Shown here: one piece after another, positions 15,101 to 28,800 of the stretch | How positions within the stretch are numbered: position 1 is the first letter of the stretch | How the letters are laid out: each line of letters opens with the position of its first letter | Origin: Struthidea cinerea | Lineage: Eukaryota; Chordata; Aves; Passeriformes; Corcoracidae | NCBI GenBank assembly: GCA_013397865.1 | Contig: VZTI01003251.1 | Location: 1,518,231-1,582,230, forward strand | Direction: 5' to 3' | DNA length: 64,000 bases | The notes under the pieces: generated by a model | The model's input: only the letters and a program-made list of their open reading frames with translations | Databases searched by the model: none | What the model was told of the DNA's origin: nothing | Program-made: the position numbers and the translations under genes

Positions 15101-18100
15101 TGTTTCCATAGGGAATACCAGCTTTAATAAAAAAAAATAAAAACCAAACAAAATCCACATTTCCAAATTCCCAGTCAGAAACAGAAAATGGCCCAAAAAA
15201 GAAAACACTTCAACAATACTGACCTAAAATACAAAACCTTTGACTCAAAGCCTCATTTTACAAGAGCCTGGCTCCCAGTTTCAGAGAGCTGGAAGATGGT
15301 TTATCTCCATGCAGAGCACGAAAAAAAGTATCAAAGTCTGAAACCAAATTATGCAAAATGAGAAAGTTTCCTGTCTTGCTATACTAACAGTTAACTACGA
15401 TTTGAAATGAGAACGAAAAACGGAGAACCTAGCTGGGGAATAATCAAAATCCACATTCTTCACAGCCCATACAGTCAGGAAGAATTTAGTCTTCACTAAT
15501 GACTCATGGGAGTCTCCCTATAATCCCACTCTCACCTTCTTCTCCAATGTTCTATGTACTGTATCTGTTACATGTATTTTATTAATTTTCTTAAGTAGAA
15601 ACTTCTTCTCTAGCACCTATTTATGAAGTTAATATACAAATAAATACATCAGACAAGCTGCAGACGACTATTTCTGTATTTGCTTCCCATTTTGCATCAG
15701 AAGTTGCCCTGAGACAAATCTGTCACACACTTACAACCAAAGTCATTTCTGTCATCATTTGGGCTGCCAGCCCAATTCCATGCAAAATTAAGTGACAATG
15801 CAACCAAACCCCTTAAGACTAAGTTTAAAAACAGCCAGCATACGTTCATTCACACCACCAACAATGGCATTAGACCAACTCGGAGTCACAGACTAATGCC
15901 CTTCAACCTGCAAGGAATTCTGGCCAAGATCAATAGTAATACCTTATATTACAAAATATGAGCTTGATTTTTCTGCTTAATTGTTTGAACAAAGAGTAAG
16001 TACTTTCCTTTCAACAGAGTCATTTATGAAATGAAAAAAGTTACTGTTCTATTACCAAAAAAAAAAAAACTTGTGTCTTCACATTGACTAATAATTATAT
16101 TGAAAATTTAAATGCTCAGATTTTCGCAAGTGCAGAGCATGAATGTCATAGTCAGCAGTCAGTTCAAGTAACTGTGATTGCTTTAGACATTCCTGATCCA
16201 GTACTGATTCAGCAGCAGTAGAAAACATTTATTTACCACTAAAGCAGTTGGGAGGCAGGTATAGCGAACCATTTTAATTAACACTTATTCATCACTACAA
16301 CATAGACAAAGCATTTTCAAAGGTTTATTTTCCAGCTCTGTATGGGTTCATTTTTAATGATTTCTTTAGCTTTTCTGAATTAATTTAAAAGAATTTCCAA
16401 CCTACATTTAATATCCTGTCCTTATGGTCACGGCTGAAATAATGTTTTAGAATGAAAGATGGATGATGACCTTCAGTGAACAGTGGTGCTGAGCACTGCC
16501 TTGGTGCATGATTCACACCACAGACCATTCTGCAGCTGAATTTACATTGCTCCTGTGCAGCGCTGGGGACACACACAGTAAACTGCCACTGACTAATGGG
16601 CAGTTTCTCTACTTTATTTGCAGGCCAAGTAATAAAGCAAAGGGGAATTAATTTGCATTGCCCAAGGATTTTACTCCCTAGCTGACTTCTCCTCTTACTT
16701 GGATGCACTTACCTATATGGAGAGGTACCAATAAAGCAAACTCTCTGGAAAAGGTTCATGAATATTACAAGTTCCACAGTCAAGCTCTGCAGTAACTGAT
16801 AAAGCAAGAGACACCAGAGCACAAATCCCCACTTCATAGCCACCCAGACCAAAAAATATTAGGGACACCAACTGTTTATATTTTAGCTATGTGCACAATC
16901 TGAGGCAGTAGGACTCAGTATTTCAAATCAGAGCTTCTTCTCAAATTCAATATAGATTTCACCTAAGTAACAACTGAAATGTGACACCTTGAGATTTCTA
17001 TACAGCCTTCCTAGGAAACAACTTGAACTTTCTCCATGCCAGATTTTATGTATTTTTCAGGCCATACCTTACTTGGGGCATGATTAGACTTGTGGTTTTT
17101 TGGGGTTTGTTTTGGGCCCAGGGTGGAAGTTGGATGTTGCTTGGGTTTGGAATTTTGATATTCACCTATTTCAATAAAAGGAACAGTGAAGATCTCCACA
17201 ACTGCTTATTCAAGAATTAACTAAACTTGGATTCACAGCAGTTAAGAACACTGATATTCAAGAGACCCTGATTATAAACTCATGCAGAGTCTAAGAAATT
17301 AAGCAATAAGTCCTATTTATGGTTAGGGCCTCAAATTTGAAGCCCATCTAAATCTAGTAATTTGCCTCTCTACTGTGTATTACTTTATTCCACATGCTTC
17401 ATTCTGTTGCTAGTTACAGCTTAGCTGTTTTCCACATTTAAGTATATAATTATAAAGTGACCTTCTTTCAAATGTACCAAGACCTTTAAGAAGCATGTAA
17501 GAAACTACTGTCTCATCTCAAGCATTTGAGCCTTGCATGAAATGTAAAAGCAATGGATTTTTGTAAATCAGAGTTAATCAGATGCTTTATATTGGTATGA
17601 AAAGGCACATAATATCAGATAAACTAAAATAAATATTTAATTAATTGCTCTTTCAGTTGTCTTTAGTAAGAGGTCAAAATCAACATCTTGCACAAACCTC
17701 TTCCTCCTTCTCTTGTCCCTGTGCCCACAAACCCACAGTTCCAAGGAAATCTAGAGCCTTTTATGGTGCAAATACCATAAAAGTAGCTCTGTCACCCGTG
17801 GAAAAGGTACACCATGCGCGTTCTGGAGACTAGATTTCCTTTCTTGTATAGGGTAAATGTTCTTGCCACTTTGTGGGTTTTTTTTAAAAAGTGGGAAAGA
17901 GCCTTATAAAAACCCCAGATGTTCTAGTGAGCTTCCAACAACTGATGCTACACAGTGTAGCCAGAGTCAGAAAGCATCAGTGATGGCACATGCTGCATCA
18001 ACTTCAGGAATCTGGTGTACAGAACCCTCAATAAAAACTTTGCAAGTTGTGCAACAGTAGAGCCTCAATGCTTATTTATTCTCAAGAGAATTTGTTACAA

Positions 18101-19329
18101 CAGCTAACTCCACAATCACTGTCAATAAATTTACATCTTCATAGCAAAATCAGAACCCAGGCAAAGGGCAGAGCAGTAGAAAAAAAATGGCCAAAAACGA
18201 AACCCTCAATGTTTTGGATAATTTCGAAGCATAAAAAAAACACTGAAAATGAACATCTAAATGCTTTGAACTCCTCTGCTCAGAAAAGAAAATGGATGGG
18301 AGGAAATTTCATTGATAAATCAAAGCATCTCTACTGCTCCCATGATCTGAAGTACATTAGCACAACTAAGCCCACCTGACATACCTTTAAATCCAAGCAG
18401 CCACCATTTCCTTCTAGAACTACGGAAACATGAACTTGTTATTCCTGAAACATTGCAATTCTCTGTTTACACCACAGAACTCCAGTCTAGTCTCCCATCA
18501 GTCACCTCATCCTTAGCTTCAATCTTTGAGCAGTGAGTTAATCTATAAACAAACTGCCTTATTTTAATTCTGAGGCATTCAGATGAGTCAAGGAGGTTGG
18601 CAGGCAGTCAGTTTTTCACTGACCTGTAAGCACAACAGGAATTTTAATACCCACTTCACTCATTTAGCTGACCCAATCCTCAACAGCACACTTACTAATT
18701 ACAGTTTTAAATCCTGTAAAGTAGTTTATCCTTTATTATAATAGCCTATTACAAACACCGAGCTGTAGTGTTGAACACTTTTGGAAAACTGCCTCACTAC
18801 CAGTTTTTCAGACAGTATCTGCAGTTCTTCCATAAACATTAAAGCGTTATTCTCTTCTCACAGCACATTAGGAAAGAATATAATTAACTTTGTATCAAAA
18901 GCATTGCCAAGGTCTTCAAGAGTGGTTAGCATTTTTTTAATGAGAAATGAAAAATAAAATATTCAGGATTTTTCCTAGAATTGAGATCCCTTTTCATGCA
19001 TCTCCAAACAAGCTCCCAAGAAAGGAAAACACAGAAGAATCACGATTATATTTCAAAAAGCTCCTAGCACTTCCAGATTAAATTAATAAAGAGATCAGAA
19101 CAGAGATGTCAAGAAAACAAAAAGCATAAACAAGAAAATGCAAAAACTATTTATGGACTTTCTCTGCACAATTTAAGGGAAAAGGTACTTTTACTGTCTT
19201 CTGTATCTCACAGTAGAGAATGTAACTATCCCGGCACACTCCATATTGAGTCTCAGGGGTTTGTGTTTGAGCTTGAGGTTTTGGGTTTGGGGGGGGTTCC
19301 CATTCTTGAGACATACAGGAACACTGAAA

Positions 19330-19640
19330 TCAACCTCCCTTTGCATTTTGGTTCTCTCCAGCCACCCCCAGACAGGTAGCAAAAAGCACGCCCCCAAGAG
19401 CAGTGAGCCAGCAAACTGGAGCTGTGAGGATGAAGCCCACACCTCCTACTGCCATGGGAGCAGCTCTGTGCCAGGCCAGAGGCTGAGCTGAACTCAAAAC
19501 AACAGTCAGCAAGATTCTGTCGGCCTGCAGCAAAACCAACACAACATTGCCATTGCCAGGCAGGGATCACAGGCTTCATATGAACCCATCCCTTCAAACC
19601 TCAGGAGAGGTTTGCACTTGTCTTGGTCTGTCTGGAGATC
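19330..19640. other. GC-rich, CpG-poor block of unknown nature
   Basis: This stretch is clearly richer in G and C than its neighbours, yet has few CpG dinucleotides, so it does not look like a CpG island. A run of eight or nine G lies just upstream near 19289. Overlapping open frames on both strands come from the low stop-codon density of GC-rich sequence. It may be an old repeat or a conserved noncoding element. Confidence 0.3.
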
Positions 19641-21256
19641 AAACAGGAGGTGCTATTGCTCGCCTGGTTTTAGTTACAGCTTAGCTTTGTGCAATTGTGC
19701 GGTCTCAGACCTATTGTTACAGTAACCACAAGATATTCCTCTGAATAATGTACCATAGTAACAGGTAGTTATGCATTCTAGAATAAACTATTTACAACCC
19801 TAGCATAACAATGTAGCATAGAGTAGCTCAGGCACAAGATGACAAAGGGCTTGAAAGTACAAGAACAGGAAATTAAAAGAGATCTCAACTACATTCAGCT
19901 CATGAATAGTTGATTACTGGTCCTTAAATGCATGCAAGTTTCAGAGCTGGGTAAAACCAGATATGACAAAAAAACCCAAAGAATAAGCATCCAATACACA
20001 TATGTATGCAGTATTTATTACTTTTGGGAAATTCATCTGTAATGTGGAATTCCAGACACATGAAGAAAGACTAAGGAGTAAGCATGCACTAGAAAACAAG
20101 ATCAGCCCCAAGGGGGTGGTTCTACAAGAAGAAAAAACATCATCATCAGTATCAGTTTCCTTCGTGTGAAATGTTCCCAGGCTGTCACTTCCATTCCTTG
20201 CCGAGGAAAACTGAAACTGTTGACCTTAGGACACAGAAGGGTGGTAAGTGGATGAATACAAAAGCAGAGGGAAAAAGGAGTAGATACAAAGGTGCATGGA
20301 ATAGTAACTTTAACTGTACTATGACTGAGACCTTTTCTACAACAGTACTCTCTCTGAAATACTTATTCCTAGGCTAATAATAAGTCTTTGATTAGACTAT
20401 CAAGACTTTAATTAGGCTAACAATAAATTTCTGGCTTTGCCTTTGCATATGAAGCATTTCTTCAGATCACAAGCTGCACAAGGTGCAGTGCAGCAATTCA
20501 TGCACCCAGAGGGAGAGTGCACCAGAAAGAACAATTTCAAAAGGGGAAATCCTGAGTGCCAGCTTCTATTTCAAAGCCTCCTCATAAATTTCTACTTAAA
20601 CAGCCAAATAAAAGAGATCATTTCATAAGCAGTTGCATCACTGATAATAAATGTTTTAATTTCAAGGTTTTTCTGCATATGAATGAGGTATCTAAAAGTA
20701 GTTAAAATCACATTTAAAGAGCTGTATTTTTATTACTCAAGAAAAAGTACACAAACCGCTTATTAGCACCAAAATTACACTGACTTAAAATTTATCTCTA
20801 AATGAAAATCTGCTAGCAGCTGTGCAGTAAAGACACTTATTAATAAACTGAAGTTAATTTACTTCCCTAGTCATGTGCCTATAAAGCACCCATTTTGGAG
20901 ATACACTTAAGTATCTCTTGATTTTCTTATCCTGCCAAGTAGTTTCTAGAAAACCAGTGACTTGCTGATCTCTAAAAAGTGGAAGTGGACTAGAAACACT
21001 GTCCTAGAAACAATAACTGGGCCTTTTGTAGAAATACCTGGCAAAATTGTTCTGTCTTTACATAAGCTCTCCTACTGTTTTAGACAGAATAGTGATTAGC
21101 ACACATATGAGTACAGGCTGACATCAGCATTTATACTATCAAGTATAAAAATTAAATACAAGCATGATAAGCAACAATTTTATATTTACTTCATAGCAGT
21201 CAAATATCAGTAACAAACTCTACCTGATTATTCAAAATAGTATTCAGGTTAGTGGA

Positions 21257-21272
21257 TTTTTTTTTTTTTTTT
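21257..21272. repeat. Poly-T tract
   Basis: About 16 consecutive T residues. No retroposed gene or SINE body was recognised next to it. Confidence 0.9.
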
Positions 21273-24200
21273 CAGAGTAGTAGAGCTAATGGGCTTCTGT
21301 TTTTACAGGCACACCCATTCCTTCTGCAAGGAAGTTTTGTTCAAGCAGCTCAGTTTCAGTTATCCAGTTAATCAGCTAGTTAAGCATCCCTCCAGATCAA
21401 ATAACACTGCACAACGAAAGTAACTTCAAAATTATTGCCAGAGGTCAAGATACTTTTAAGATGTGCAAGGAGTATGGGCAATAGGACAGTACAATATACA
21501 CAGACCAGGGCTTTCATCAGCATACACAGGCACTACCTAGTTTTTCCATATATATTTCAATAATGAAACCATAAACAAAAATAAGGTAGTCATATGTAAG
21601 GAGACCAAGTTAGAAAAGGCAATTCCATTTGGAAGATTTAGAACAGTAATACTGAATACTAGATTTGCTGATCTATGCCTTTTTAAATGCCTGTACATCG
21701 GTGGTACACTTGTTTTGTACTCTCTTAGAATATCACCCATCCAGAGCAGGGCCTGGCTTACAGTTACCTACAGAACACTGGGTCTGCCAGTTCTGGCTAC
21801 CGGAGAATTAGGACCCACTTACAAGCATAAACTTGTAAAGTTTCATTGAATTTCAGGAGACACTGGAGGTGTGTACAGCGAGAATCCCACAGTTAAGGAT
21901 TCCTGATGAGAGACAGTGGAGATCCTTTAGCCTACCTATTCTCTGAAGAGGATGCAAGTGTTCTGCAATTCAATAATTCTTTTTCCAGAAATTTCACCTT
22001 ACCATCCAAGATTTGACCAAAAAGCAGTGGAGAAGAGGGGGAAAACAGAGAGGGTAGAAAAGATACTTAAAGGTTTATTTTGCTCACCTGCCACAATCCT
22101 AGTTCACAGCTTCACTGCCTGCAGGCAGGACACTATGCAAGCAAGGTACTGAGTCCAACCATACTTCAGGAAATCCTGTTCTCTAAAATGTGACCCAGAG
22201 CATTTCTGAAATGAGAGAATCTTTTAAGTGCAATAAGTACAGAAGGATTTTCTTATTACTGTGTTACTGCACACCCAAATCAAATACCTGAGGTTCACGA
22301 ACTGCAGGAGAGGTAGCACCATTAATACATTTGAACAAATGCTTGAAAATTATTCACTCTGATGATGCCATGAGGTGATTTGACTAGAAACAAACAAAAA
22401 AAAAATCACCTGAATTCTTAACATTATGGCACATTCCACAGCTCTGTAACTGTTCTATATAGAAAAGCAATTTTTTTGCCTAGAACAACAAGCATATTAA
22501 CTAAGCATATAAAAGTAGGATGATATGGCAATCACCTTTAAGATCTCCCAACATAGATTAATATTCAAGTTTAAAAAGCTGAAAGCCACAGCAAACAATT
22601 GCAAATACAACCCCAGAATGAGCCACGGACTGCACGGTGCTGTGTTATGACACAGGAGCTGCCACATGAGCTATCAATGAAGGAAGCAGTGCTCTGTCCT
22701 CTTCCCCCACAGACATTAAATGAAAATTTAGGACAGGCTGAAGTATTTTGACAAAAGTGCAATGCCAGTCTTAGATGTTGTGTATTACAGAAGGATTCAT
22801 AAATCCTTGCTCAAGAGAATTGCATTATTTATATAAAGAACTAGATTACTCTGTGCTCTATCTTATATTCATGGAATAGAAGGCTGTGAAAAATGCATAC
22901 TAATGGAATTTTATTAACACTTTTTATTTCAACTGTCATTATCAGTGAGGTCTACCTGACTAGCACAGCCAAAATCTTCTTCACCATCTGCAAATATATT
23001 TCATCTAGTAAACAACATTAAATGAAGTAGTAAAGAATCAAACCTCATTAGAATTTGCAGTTAAAGTAACTGCTAAGCTTCATTTGAACCTCTGGAAACC
23101 ACTGCAAATTCTCCAAAAGCAACAGCCATCGAGTAGGAGCAGCAAACTGTATTTTTAGTAACATGACAATTTATGCACAATGCTGTTCTGCAACCAAAGC
23201 TCTGGGAACAAGAAAAAGTGAAAAAGGGTAAGCTATAAAAGAAAACACTTAATAGGGGGGGAAAAAATGATCAGGAAGTACAGTATTGAAGAATTAATAA
23301 GCAAAGTGAAGTATAGGCAAAAAATACAGCTGCTAAAATTTCGGTGAAAAAATTTGTCAGGGACATTGAGCCATTATAATAATGGAATACTTCACCCTCT
23401 GAGGTCTACAAGAAAATGACAAAATTGCATTTTTCCCTTGGTCTATGGAGTCACAGTAAAATGATGACAAGATTAAACAAAGCAAGGAAAGAACATTGAA
23501 AATATCACTGAGGCCTCCGTTTTGCTATCAAATACTTTCAATAATTCATGGACAAGTTAAGTATTTTAGAGGTGTTATAATCAGCCAACTATTCACTAGC
23601 AAGTCACTACACCCCTGCAGTCACATCTGAAGTAGCTTTAATGTACCAGCAGATAAGTAATGAACTAAGTCACATTACCAATGTTATGACATTTCAGTAA
23701 AATTGGGACCTAGTTTTTAGTCTTTTCTATTATGCACCTCATGGGGAGACACATGGTAACTGTACTCAGTGTGGTTATGTCCCCATTCCAATTGACCAAG
23801 AGACCCAGTTTTGACAACATTTTCAATCCTTCACTCCACATGGAACTTCTTTAGGGTTTGTTTATTCTACAGTGGCTGCTGGCAACAAAATATGGTACAT
23901 TAGTTTGGCTTCTGGGTTTTTGGTTGGTTGGTTTTTTAAAGGCCTACCAAACCAGCACGAGACTGAATCATTTATCATGTTAGTTAAATTTCTGACATTC
24001 TCTATCAGAGATCTGAAGTTCTATTTAACTCCTCGAACCACCCTCCCATGTCTCACAAGGAGATGAGTAAAGCACCTAGCTTCATGAGTAAGCACATAGC
24101 TAAAGCCAAGAAATTTAAGTAATTGCTCATCTCTGCAGTGTGTTGATAACATAACTGAAGCATGCACTGCACCTCTGAAAATGGAGGCTGGGCAGGATCA

Positions 24201-25449
24201 GCTGCCAAGGTCAGACAACAGATAAAGCCACCATTACCAAAAACCATACCTACTGAGCTAGAAAGCAAAATTTCAAAGTGAAATCCTGAAGCAGTGGTAC
24301 TTGCAATGTCAGAAGTGGTAAAATTTAGCCAATATCTACATATAAACCAAATGCTTAAAAGCATATATTAGCTGTTGTATTTGCAATCCCACTCCCTGTT
24401 TCAGTCTCCCAAATAGAGGGCTTTGCAAAGCAGAGCCTGCACACCCAGCAAAAACCTGTCTCTGCTATTGCCTTAGCATTTATCTTCACCTTAATGTGGA
24501 GTAGTTAATAGGATAGTTTGATGTATCATTTGGACAGAAACAGCTGAGCAGATAAACCTGTTCTGAAGAATAGAAACTTTTTTTGCATTGTGTAATTAGA
24601 AGCAATAGGAAAGACACTGAACATGTCCGCATCAACTGAAGAAATATTCTATTAAGCCTTTAGGTTAAAGCACATAGGCACACTTCCCTTAGAAAGTGGA
24701 TGAAGTGTAAATGCAGGGAAGAAAGCTGGATGCAATATCATAGCTAGCTTTTCTAACAAAATAAACAGGATATGAACATAATAAGTTTTGCAAGGTAATA
24801 TTATTTACAAAGGCTAAAGTCTTCCTTGTTTAAAAGTCATACACTACTGAAAGACTAGAACAGAGAAGCAAATCATCGGCAAGAAAAGTTCTGTATAACT
24901 GCTCTTGAATGAATTACATCCGATGTAAAGTTAACCCAAAGTAGTGTAACTTATGCTTATAGAGATAATAATTTCTGTTACACAGTTTCAGCTGAAATTT
25001 CTAAGGATATTAAAAACACAGATTTAGGTATCAGGTAAGCTGCAATAAAGTTCAGCACTTGCAAAGTCTGATCTAAGATCAAGGGCTACAGTACCATTAC
25101 AGCCTCCTGCTTTCCAAACATCTACTATTAGATTCCTCCAGCCATTACAGCAACATACCAAGTCGTATATATTGTCCTTAGAAAACTGTTCATTTCAGCA
25201 CAACTGTAGACCTAGAAAGGGTGATTATTTTAAGCAAATGCCAGTATTTGAGAAAAATCACAGGTATTAAGATGATTTTCATTCTTATTTTACTATGCAA
25301 GGAATTATTGGAAAGATAAAAAGCCATTAAAGCAGTTCACTTCTAGAAATGGATAATCTGCCTCTGCCAACTTAATACTTCAAAAGAATAAATAAAAGAG
25401 TAATTGGTCATTTTCACTGAACCTATCATATTCCAGTCACCAAAACAAC

Positions 25450-25880
25450 TGTCAAGGCACAGTAAGTGCTGATCACTCCTCACAGGCCAGGGAGCAATTG
25501 CACACCAGCAAGGCCAACAGGGCAGGGGTCTCACCAACCAAAGGCAGCACCCAAGCAAGAGAGCAGGCTCAGCCAACAGCCCAGCTCATCGGGCAAATCC
25601 AGGATGGTAACACAGGTCCAAGGTCAAACCAAGAAATTGCTCTGCATATGAGGATCAGGCCAATGCCAGGACACCAGCCCAAGGGTCAGGGCACTGCTCT
25701 GTAGCACCCACAGCAAGGCAAGGCACAGGCACGGCCATGCTGAAGCTCTCCCACCAGCCCAAGGGGAGCATGGGCTGAAGGCTGAGTTTAAATAAAGCCT
25801 GGGCCTGTGGGTGTGGATCAAGGCCTCAGGTGAAGCTGCTCAGGGCCATCAAGGCTTCAGAGCATTGACAGCAACAGTCA
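25450..25880 (+). repeat. GC-rich block, candidate old repeat or LTR-like insertion
   Basis: About 430 bases of GC-rich, CpG-poor sequence sit abruptly between AT-rich flanks. Inside are the words GCCCAAGGG and CAGCCCAAG repeated in slightly different contexts, and a TTTAAATAAAGCC string giving an AATAAA signal at 25791-25796. Sharp composition borders and an internal polyadenylation signal would fit a solo LTR. I cannot see certain terminal TG...CA ends or a target-site duplication, and I do not recognise the family. Chance open frames cross it on both strands. Confidence 0.3.
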
Positions 25881-28800
25881 AAGCAGCCATTCTAGAATCT
25901 CTATTTTCTTCTTTTCTGATTTACTTATTTCTCTTTAAAGACTGCTTGCCTTCTAAAATAAGGCAAAGACAAGAATCTCATTTCGCCTTTGATATTGCAG
26001 CTATGGCATACTCTGGTGTGTCAGCTTGTTCTGACTCATCTCCATTTAAGTTTGTCCTGGATACTGTTTGCTTGCTCCACTTTGCACTGTATTTGCCTAT
26101 AATTTACTCTCTCTTCATCTATCAAAATCTGTTAACCTTTCATGGTCTTCCAATTTCCTCTCCACATATTTTTGTCCATTGCTGTTGTTGCCTACAGCTA
26201 TACTCGATCGCTTTCTGCCCTAAATGTTTCCGGCCATGCTCTATCTTTCTTTTCTTACTCCATTCTCTCTTATGTATGCAGAATAGGAATATGAACTTCT
26301 TAATACACAGGTGAAATATACTTTGGGTTTGCCTCTTAAAAATAGCCTTCTTCAGGGGCACTTTTAATAATACCCCAGGAGCAACCTGCTGATTCTTAGT
26401 TCTGAATACCAATTCAGATGCTAAATGATGCAGTAGGTGGATTTTTTCCCCACTATTTAAAATAACCAATTGTTAACACAAGTTAGTTTCTCCCACTTCC
26501 AAGTCTGAGATACATTATAGTATATTTCAAGAAATTAAAGATGTCACTAAATAATAACTGAGTGAATTCACATTTCACCTTCTCTTAAACTTACTGTTCA
26601 AGCGGTTTTGAAAGCCCCAATGCTATTTCAGCATTCAATAGACATAACTGGTGACTATCTCATGTAATAGCATGGGTTTGAATGGGCTGAAATGATACCT
26701 TGAGGCAGACTCCAGAGCTTTGCTATGAACAGCAAGTGTTTTTCTAAGAATGGGAATCTTCTTTACAAATATGGACAGTCACACGTAGTAGCCTTTATAT
26801 CTCTTCTGAGTGATCAAATTCAATCACTAACTGCAGAAAGCATTCACATTAAAACAAATTGTAGTGTGCAGTGGTAATTTATCTAAGGCAATTGAAAAGG
26901 CTTTTCTCCCTGAGCTGTTCTACAGATCAGGGATTAGAAGTCAACCTCTATTTCCAGATTCGTGCTCAGCCCATTAGCCATTGTGCCTCCATCTCTTTAT
27001 TTTGACAATATAAGTGAAAGAACATACAGTGCAACATAACACCCACAGCATGCAGTGGTCCCAACTCAAAACAATGGCTTGAAAGTGAAGACAAAGACAC
27101 TTATGATTCCACCCACATGTCCATTTTCTGGATTCTTCCACAGTATTTCCCAAGAAAGCTTTTCATGAGACACCACATGTAGAGGGCTTGCCTTATTTAG
27201 CCCCCTGTCCGCAAGAGCAATGTCTGCCTTGGTGACCACATGGCTGGGAGACACTGAGCCCCTCAGAGGAAGGATTGCAGAGCCTTTGCACAGACCCTTT
27301 GACTTCTGCAGCCAAAGCAGGACACAGTCTCTCAAAATCCAGCAGCTCTAGTATCAGGGTTCTCTCTGTGTGAACAGGCCAACCATGCAAATCTGATTCA
27401 AGGATATCTTTGTTATGAAACTTGCCTGGTATTTTTCTAGTAGATCAAAGTTTTTTGATGTAGGTGTTAGTGGGAGATGAGAAATTTCATCAAACAGTCA
27501 CGGTACTTTCTCAGTCTTTAAAAAGAGGCGTAAGTCCTTCTATCAGCATTTTGATCACCAATTTATACAAAACCATACTACTTCTTTTTACTTTAATATG
27601 TCTCAACTTCTAAGGATTTTATTTTTAAGAGCATTTAAAATACTTGTACTGTTTATTGTCATTAGAAGGGAGTGGGAAAAATCTATAAACCAAAAAGCAA
27701 TTCAAAAACAATTAAAAGCATTGTTCCACTGTACAAAAAAAAATGCAAATCAGCATAAGACCTAGGGATCATGCTCATAACAACTTCCCTGCTTTCCCAG
27801 AGCCAATGATCATGTCTCTCCTGCAACAGTACAACACTATCTTTATTAACATTTACCTGAAGGCAGGTCACACATGCACAGAGTGATTCCACTTTGCTAA
27901 CAAAGCCTACACAAGGCAAGATGGGCTGGCATCTCCACATCCTGCAACTTCTGGCATGAATGTCTAGTCAAGAGGAAAAGATGCAGGATCTAAGCTATGA
28001 ACAACAGGACTCCTTGAACATAACAAACACACATACAATGCTAAACCTATTTCAACAAACATGATGCAGTACCAAGTTACCCATTCTAGAATCATGTGTT
28101 GCCTTTTCTCCATCATGCAAGGCTCAGCCTTGAGATGCCAGAAATTCATTACCTAACGAATTGCACAACTTCAAAGTAAATAAGTCGAACAGGAAAAAGC
28201 AGAGACCTAAATCACATTTCTCCTTCAAAAGCCACAGTGACTTTTCTGGAGCAGCAAGCAGTCCCATCTAATAATGCTGTGTGACACTACTGCCTTGAGA
28301 CTTGGTTTCACAGTAACTCATGGATTTTGCTAACGTTTCTTAAAAGATCTTTTCACTTGCATGCCAAATGTCACTGATCTGACCAGCCATAGTCAAGCTC
28401 AGATACATTTTTTGAGTGCACTCTACCAACTAGTTTACTCTCACTCAGAGCTACAGTCCTGTTAACACCTTTTCTTCTCTGGTTTTGTACTGCCTATGGC
28501 ATTAGTCTGAAGGTATGGTAAACCCTGCTAACACAGAGCCAGACAATTAACATCTTAAGGGGTTTTTCTGCCTTGTTGGCAAATTCATCAACGCAACACA
28601 CCATCAGACTGACTCCAGAACCGAGGAGGAAATCAGGAAGAGAACATAGCCAAGTTTTTAACTAGTTGGGAGGCAGGGGAAAATAATAACCATTCCTTCC
28701 TTCCTGCCAGCAGCAGCAAGCTATTAGATCAGCTTAGCCATTTATGCGCTCCCAAAACAACCACGATAATGTATATCAGCATGACCACAGCCTAAATCAT

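Larger units (their letters stand above)
11000..25440. other. Noncoding AT-rich DNA, no exon recognised
   Basis: Mostly AT-rich sequence with chance open frames on both strands (for example 16385-16708 minus and 19253-19597 minus). None shows a protein family signature or a convincing pair of splice sites in phase. It contains poly-T and poly-A tracts and one GC-rich block at 19330-19640 that is listed separately. I see no other feature. Confidence 0.5.

Noticed and set aside
16385..16708. Minus-strand open frame of 107 codons with many cysteines
   Set aside because: No splice sites in phase and no recognisable motif; cysteines are scattered with no zinc-finger spacing.
25811..26314. Plus-strand open frame of 167 codons
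   Set aside because: Begins in a GC-rich block with few stops and continues as a pyrimidine-rich hydrophobic run; no domain and no homologue recognised.
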